DNA of 9,213 nt from Solobacterium sp. UBA1761 (GTDB lineage Bacteria > Bacillota_I > Bacilli_A > Erysipelotrichales > Erysipelotrichaceae). The position numbers were made by a program, and so were the translations under genes. Below, piece after piece: positions 6,717 through 9,213 of the stretch (the first letter of the stretch is position 1; every line of letters starts with the position of its first letter). The notes below the pieces were generated by a model that worked only from the letters and a program-made list of their open reading frames with translations, ran no database searches and was not told the DNA's origin. The stretch is from the NCBI GenBank assembly GCA_002315565.1, contig DCHD01000028.1, forward strand, positions 66,728 through 75,940, given 5' to 3'.

Positions 6717-7586
6717 CTAAAATAGGTCCAGCATGTTGCCAAGATAGATTTCTTCCCTTACTTTAAGCTGATACTCAGGCTTAACAAGATAGTAAAGAAG
6801 AAATTCAAATACCAGTGCACTGCCTAAACCTCTACCTTCAATCTTGAAGTTACTGAAACCCATCTTAAGATACTTTTCTATATCATCAACACCAATAAAC
6901 CCCTTATTGTTCATGGCATCAGAAAATCTGTATCCCTTGCCATATGGGCAGACATAATCACTGTCCATACCAAGATTTATCCTGCTGACACTTTCATAAC
7001 ATTCTTTTCTGTTTATGCAGTCATAACTGCAGCATTCATTCATCAGAAATTCAACCTTATTCTTTTGAGATAATTCCTTAAGTTCATCAGTTTTATCATT
7101 CAGTCTGAAATCAGGAACCACATAGCTGAATTCACTTCTTTCAAGTTCTTTTTCAAATTCATTAAAATCGGTAATTACCTTTGTAGTTGATGATACAAAA
7201 TACAGTCCCGGATAATTCTCCATAAGATATTCAAGAAGAAGTTCAGAATGAACAATAACTCCACCATCATACTTTTCAAATAAAGAACAGAGATTATTGC
7301 ATTTTGAATCACTAAGATGTTCTTTCTTTAAAAGTGAATTTGAAAAAGTCAGTCTTGGTGAAATGCCATATCTTCTGACAAGTTCCAACACTTTCAAAGG
7401 ATCTTCATATTCGGATGATACTCTTCCACCGGACCATATCGTATCTTTTGGTGAACCATATATTGAAGCTATTTCACACCGGTCATAAAAGTATTCTCTA
7501 TGACTATAAAACAGTGGCAGAAACCTGCTGTAAAGTTCATAAAATTCAAATAAACCAGGTAAATGAAAGTACGCTTTTTTATTCAT
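6717..7586 (-). CDS. Uncharacterised Cys-rich protein, U32-like features
   Basis: This 289-residue protein is not recognised with certainty. It has no signal peptide or membrane segment and should be cytoplasmic. It opens with HLPGLFEFYELY and IYGSPKDTIWSGGR (about residues 43-55). The middle has a cysteine cluster, NECCSYDC then KEC (C185, C186, C190, C196), and a later C213 in CPYGKG. Near the end, GFSNFKIEGRG (243-253) resembles the FKIEGR motif of U32-type proteins. U32 proteins such as UbiU/UbiV and TrhP are barrels whose clustered cysteines bind a 4Fe-4S cluster in oxygen-independent hydroxylation. Alternating short strands and helices fit an alpha/beta barrel. An iron-sulphur protein is a reasonable inference, but the fold is unproven. 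The ribosome site is weak (AAAG close to the ATG) and a TATAAT lies only six bases before the start. It diverges from the antitoxin gene and precedes the AI-2E family gene. Confidence 0.55.
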   Translation of the reverse strand: MNKKAYFHLPGLFEFYELYSRFLPLFYSHREYFYDRCEIASIYGSPKDTIWSGGRVSSEYEDPLKVLELVRRYGISPRLTFSNSLLKKEHLSDSKCNNLCSLFEKYDGGVIVHSELLLEYLMENYPGLYFVSSTTKVITDFNEFEKELERSEFSYVVPDFRLNDKTDELKELSQKNKVEFLMNECCSYDCINRKECYESVSRINLGMDSDYVCPYGKGYRFSDAMNNKGFIGVDDIEKYLKMGFSNFKIEGRGLGSALVFEFLLYYLVKPEYQLKVREEIYLGNMLDLF

Positions 7587-7592
7587 GTCTTT

Positions 7593-7598
7593 ATTATA
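7593..7598 (-). promoter_or_regulatory. -10 box very close to the start of the U32-like gene
   Basis: A perfect TATAAT on the minus strand (7598-7593) is followed by six bases and then the ATG at 7586, so transcription from it would start at or next to the start codon and give a nearly leaderless mRNA. A second TATAAT (7636-7631) would give a leader of about 38 bases. Neither has a good -35 box. Confidence 0.4.
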
Positions 7599-7619
7599 TC
7601 TTCTATCAGCGATTCAATA

Positions 7620-7637
7620 GTATATGTCATATTATAC
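7620..7637. promoter_or_regulatory. Dyad symmetry in the divergent intergenic region, candidate operator
   Basis: GTATA (7620-7624) and TATAC (7633-7637) form an inverted repeat, and within it ATATG-T-CATAT (7622-7632) is a second perfect short palindrome. The site lies between divergent genes, covering the distal minus-strand TATAAT and the -35 area of the rightward promoter. Helix-turn-helix antitoxins usually repress their own promoter, so the antitoxin at 7680 is the likely ligand. AT-rich palindromes arise easily by chance, so this is tentative. Confidence 0.4.
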
Positions 7638-7647
7638 ATACATATTG

Positions 7648-7675
7648 TGTTAAAATATATTTACATAAAGGAGGT
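7648..7675 (+). promoter_or_regulatory. Extended -10 promoter and strong ribosome site of the antitoxin gene
   Basis: TGTTAAAAT (7648-7656) is an extended -10 element, TGn joined to TAAAAT, which can work without a good -35 box. AAGGAGGT (7668-7675) follows and its GGAGG core is five bases from the ATG at 7680. This fixes the antitoxin start and predicts strong translation, as expected for the antitoxin of a pair. Confidence 0.65.
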
Positions 7676-7679
7676 CACT

Positions 7680-8357
7680 ATGAATATATCTAAATCAATA
7701 CAGAATCTAAGAAATCAGAGAAAATATTCCCAGGAAGAAGTAGCAAAAAAACTCGGAATAACAAGACAGACCTATATCAAAATCGAAAACAATGAAACTT
7801 CTGTTTCCATAGATCAGCTTCAGATACTCTCAAAACTTTATGGAGTCAGAATTGAGGAGTTCCTTTATGAACCGCAGAATATAGAAAAATTCAAACAGAT
7901 GTACTTCTACATACTTTCAGAATATAAGGACGGCATTCCTAAGACAAAACTGGCAAAACTTCTTTATCTGGCAGATTTCAGACACTTCTATGAAACACTG
8001 GAACCAATGTCAGGTGTGCTTTATAAATGTGCCAAACACGGACCGCTTGCCGATGTGTTCCTCGAACTTACTGATGAACTCTCAGAAAATGGTGAAATAG
8101 ACATATCATATCTTTCTGGTGGTGCGAATTTAATCAGAAGTCTGAAATACAAACCGGATTTTTCTCTTTTATCTGAAAAAGAAAAAGAAGAACTTGCTCA
8201 GATTTCAAAACTGTGGAAGAACATTAAAACGGAAGTAATAGTCAATTACACTCATGAACAGAAACCATGGATGGAATGTCGAGATAATGAAATAATTCCT
8301 TATTCTTTAATCCTACAGGAGGACCCCGATCACGTTTACACACCTGTTGCTATGTGA
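7680..8357 (+). CDS. panA: XRE-Panacea antitoxin (PanA-type)
   Basis: A 225-residue protein with two parts. Residues 1-61 are an XRE/Cro helix-turn-helix (SQEEVAKKLGITRQTYIKIE). Residues about 66-215 match the Panacea domain (PF13274, formerly DUF4065, SocA-like): KTKLAKLLYLADF (88-100), YKCAKHGPLADV (115-126), a helix around 165-185, then the NYTHEQKPW motif (189-197) and EIIPYSLI (204-211). Panacea antitoxins neutralise many unrelated toxins by direct binding, and their DNA-binding part normally represses the operon. The start at 7680 is chosen for AAGGAGGT just upstream; the frame is open further up to 7563, but that extension is an AT-rich intergenic translation. Its end overlaps the next gene by 11 bases, typical for a toxin-antitoxin operon. 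Domain assignment is from recognised motifs; partner identity is inferred. Confidence 0.85.
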   Translation: MNISKSIQNLRNQRKYSQEEVAKKLGITRQTYIKIENNETSVSIDQLQILSKLYGVRIEEFLYEPQNIEKFKQMYFYILSEYKDGIPKTKLAKLLYLADFRHFYETLEPMSGVLYKCAKHGPLADVFLELTDELSENGEIDISYLSGGANLIRSLKYKPDFSLLSEKEKEELAQISKLWKNIKTEVIVNYTHEQKPWMECRDNEIIPYSLILQEDPDHVYTPVAM

Positions 8358-8766
8358 CGATCTGTTCAGCGTTTCCTATATGGAATTTGCAAAAAATCAT
8401 TATCTTAAGAAATTCATAAAAAACTATAAAGGTAAACAGTGGCAATATACTGAAGATTCTATCTTTCAGGATCTTAGCCGTTTAGGCCTTAAAAACAATA
8501 AAACTCAGCAGCTTTCTCAGATAGATGAGCTGGTGTACAAGGATAACCATTGGATCGCAAAATACGACTTTCGTATTGCCGGAACAACTCAATCAACCAA
8601 AACATCCGGTAACAGAGCAATAATCCATATTGATGCAAAAAGAATGTGCATTGAAATCCTGCTCATATACAACAAGACCGATTTACCTAAAAACAAAAAC
8701 GAAACAGATTATATTTTTCAAGTTATTGAAAAAGAATATCCTGAAATATATAGATTATTGTATTAA
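8347..8766 (+). CDS. Probable toxin partner of PanA, RelE-like
   Basis: A 139-residue basic protein directly behind and overlapping the Panacea antitoxin. Predicted order is a strand (FSVSY, 7-11), two helices (MEFAKNHYLKKFIKNY and TEDSIFQDLSRL), then a sheet made of KDNHWIAKYDFRIAG (66-79), GNRAIIHID (88-96) and CIEILLIYNK (101-110), and a closing helix (ETDYIFQVIEKEY, 119-131). That topology and the YDFRIAGT...SGNR pattern suit a RelE-superfamily mRNA-cleaving toxin, but I cannot name the family. The start is odd: TTG at 8347 is used here because strand one lies before the first ATG (8380), but it has no ribosome site at normal distance. AGGAGG at 8317-8322 is 24 bases upstream, inside the antitoxin gene. 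Translation may be coupled to the antitoxin, keeping toxin output low. Confidence 0.65.
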   Translation: MLCDDLFSVSYMEFAKNHYLKKFIKNYKGKQWQYTEDSIFQDLSRLGLKNNKTQQLSQIDELVYKDNHWIAKYDFRIAGTTQSTKTSGNRAIIHIDAKRMCIEILLIYNKTDLPKNKNETDYIFQVIEKEYPEIYRLLY

Positions 8767-8792
8767 AATGGTCTGCTTCTGCAGACCATTTT
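8765..8792. terminator. Bidirectional terminator, perfect 12-bp hairpin
   Basis: AAAATGGTCTGC (8765-8776) pairs perfectly with GCAGACCATTTT (8781-8792) around a TTCT loop. The A and T ends give a T tail on either strand. It overlaps the stop codons of both convergent genes, the toxin (8764-8766) and the AbrB-type gene (8792-8794), and would end both transcripts. Confidence 0.88.
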
Positions 8793-9061
8793 CACTTGCT
8801 TTTACGCACTTCTTTTATCGTTTTATCAATGTCTTCCTGTTTTAATCCAGTGCTCTCTGCAAATCTCTGGGCTTCGTTCATAAGTCTTTCGTACTCTTCC
8901 ATATCTGGAATTACAATTGGCTTCAAAAGAATACTGTTGCCTTCTGTAATAACAACAAACCTCGTTCCAGTTGGGAGATTCAAACTGTTTCTTATACTTT
9001 TTGGAATTACAATCTGTCCTTTAGAAGACATGGATGTAACATCAGTAACATATTTTCCCAT
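8792..9061 (-). CDS. AbrB/MazE/SpoVT family DNA-binding protein, antitoxin-like
   Basis: An 89-residue protein. Residues about 8-49 are the swapped-hairpin AbrB DNA-binding domain (PF04014), with the hallmark SSKGQIVIPKSIRNSLNL, then TGTRFVV and ILLKPI. The C-terminal tail (50-89) is charged and helical (EEYERLMNEAQRFAE, EDIDKTIKEVRK), as in VapB/MazE antitoxins that wrap around a toxin. It would dimerise, bind its own promoter and may neutralise a toxin. The start is clear: GGAGG is six bases before the ATG. In most such pairs a PIN or MazF toxin gene follows directly; here a terminator follows instead, and the neighbour beyond it points the other way. It may be a solitary antitoxin or a stand-alone transition-state type regulator. 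Confidence 0.85.
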   Translation of the reverse strand: MGKYVTDVTSMSSKGQIVIPKSIRNSLNLPTGTRFVVITEGNSILLKPIVIPDMEEYERLMNEAQRFAESTGLKQEDIDKTIKEVRKSK

Positions 9062-9076
9062 ACAACACCTCCAAAT

Positions 9077-9091
9077 GTAAGATTTTCTTAC
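9077..9091. promoter_or_regulatory. Inverted repeat at the AbrB-type promoter, candidate operator
   Basis: GTAAG (9077-9081) and CTTAC (9087-9091) form an inverted repeat with a 5-base spacer. It covers the predicted transcription start, about 5 bases downstream of the TATAAT box, where a bound dimer would block RNA polymerase. Autorepression by the AbrB-type protein is the obvious inference. Confidence 0.45.
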
Positions 9092-9094
9092 TTA

Positions 9095-9123
9095 ATTATA
9101 TAATCTAATCCAGCAACAAACAA
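9095..9123 (-). promoter_or_regulatory. Sigma-A type promoter of the AbrB-type gene
   Basis: On the minus strand TTGTTT (9123-9118) and TATAAT (9100-9095) are 17 bases apart, the best -35/-10 pair in the window. The predicted start near 9088 gives a leader of about 27 bases carrying the GGAGG ribosome site. Confidence 0.7.
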
Positions 9124-9213
9124 GATGACTGATACAAAATAACAGTACAGATTAATCAGGTATCCTCCTTTATACCCTCTATATCGTTATTTCCTTAAAA
9201 CTTCTAAATTCCT
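9124..9213. other. Right-edge intergenic sequence with a ribosome-like site in a short hairpin
   Basis: No confident gene is seen in the last 90 bases. On the minus strand AAAGGAGG lies in the loop of a GGTAT/ATACC inverted repeat (9159-9163 with 9172-9176). A short hydrophobic frame follows it, starting at a CTG (9159) and ending at 9088, but it has no standard start codon at the right distance. Minus-strand frames running in from the edge stop at 9187-9189 and shortly after, and could be the last codons of a gene outside the window. Confidence 0.3.

Noticed and set aside
7563..7679. An N-terminal extension of the antitoxin with a hydrophobic Ile/Tyr-rich stretch, resembling a membrane segment
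   Set aside because: This is translated AT-rich intergenic sequence, overlapping the start of the divergent gene; the strong AAGGAGGT site points to the start at 7680.
8630..8845. Open frame running across the toxin end and the terminator
   Set aside because: It crosses a perfect terminator hairpin, and its sequence reads as frame-shifted toxin followed by antisense of the AbrB-type gene.
1..9213. CRISPR arrays, insertion sequences and long direct repeats
   Set aside because: None seen on reading through. Repeats present are short terminator hairpins and promoter dyads, and no transposase or integrase is encoded, although a tRNA end lies at the left edge.

Overview
The window looks like chromosomal DNA of an AT-rich Gram-positive bacterium (Bacillota), most likely an anaerobic gut-type Clostridia or Erysipelotrichia. 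The reasons are strong GGAGG ribosome sites, TATAAT -10 boxes, short hairpin-plus-T terminators, a YtvI-like AI-2E family protein and a CCA-encoding tRNA cluster. UGA is used as a stop in several genes, so this is not a mollicute code. Genus cannot be fixed from the sequence alone.

Layout. 1-136: end of a tRNA cluster (3' tail of one tRNA, then a complete tRNA-Thr) closed by a terminator. 185-1210 (+): a PanE/ApbA-type ketopantoate reductase with its active-site residues intact. 1239-5577 (-): a tight five-gene operon, in transcription order a PqqD-like protein, an HprK-like P-loop kinase, an S24/S26-type serine peptidase with a Ser-His-Asp pattern, an ABC exporter with fused membrane and ATPase domains, and a PF14907-type nucleotidyltransferase. 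The first four genes are joined by 4-nt start/stop overlaps and the last by a longer overlap. 5626-7586 (-): an AI-2E/YtvI membrane protein and, upstream of it, an unrecognised cysteine-containing protein with features reminiscent of U32 barrel proteins. 7680-8766 (+): a toxin-antitoxin pair, an XRE-Panacea antitoxin overlapping a RelE-like toxin candidate. 8792-9061 (-): an AbrB/SpoVT-type regulator or antitoxin with its own promoter and no toxin partner behind it. 9062-9213: promoter, inverted repeats and an unexplained short open frame.

How the genes may work together. The five-gene operon has the parts of a peptide modification and export system: PqqD domains bind leader peptides, HprK-like kinases and PF14907 nucleotidyltransferases occur together in phosphorylating lasso-peptide clusters and in the proteobacterial set named HPr-rel-A, and the peptidase and ABC exporter could mature and secrete the product. 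No precursor peptide, radical SAM enzyme, lasso cyclase or transglutaminase-like leader peptidase is in the window, so the substrate is unknown. This is the best candidate for an undescribed system here. The right end is a small defence or addiction-type island: PanA plus toxin, next to a solitary AbrB antitoxin-like gene, separated by a shared perfect 12-bp terminator hairpin.
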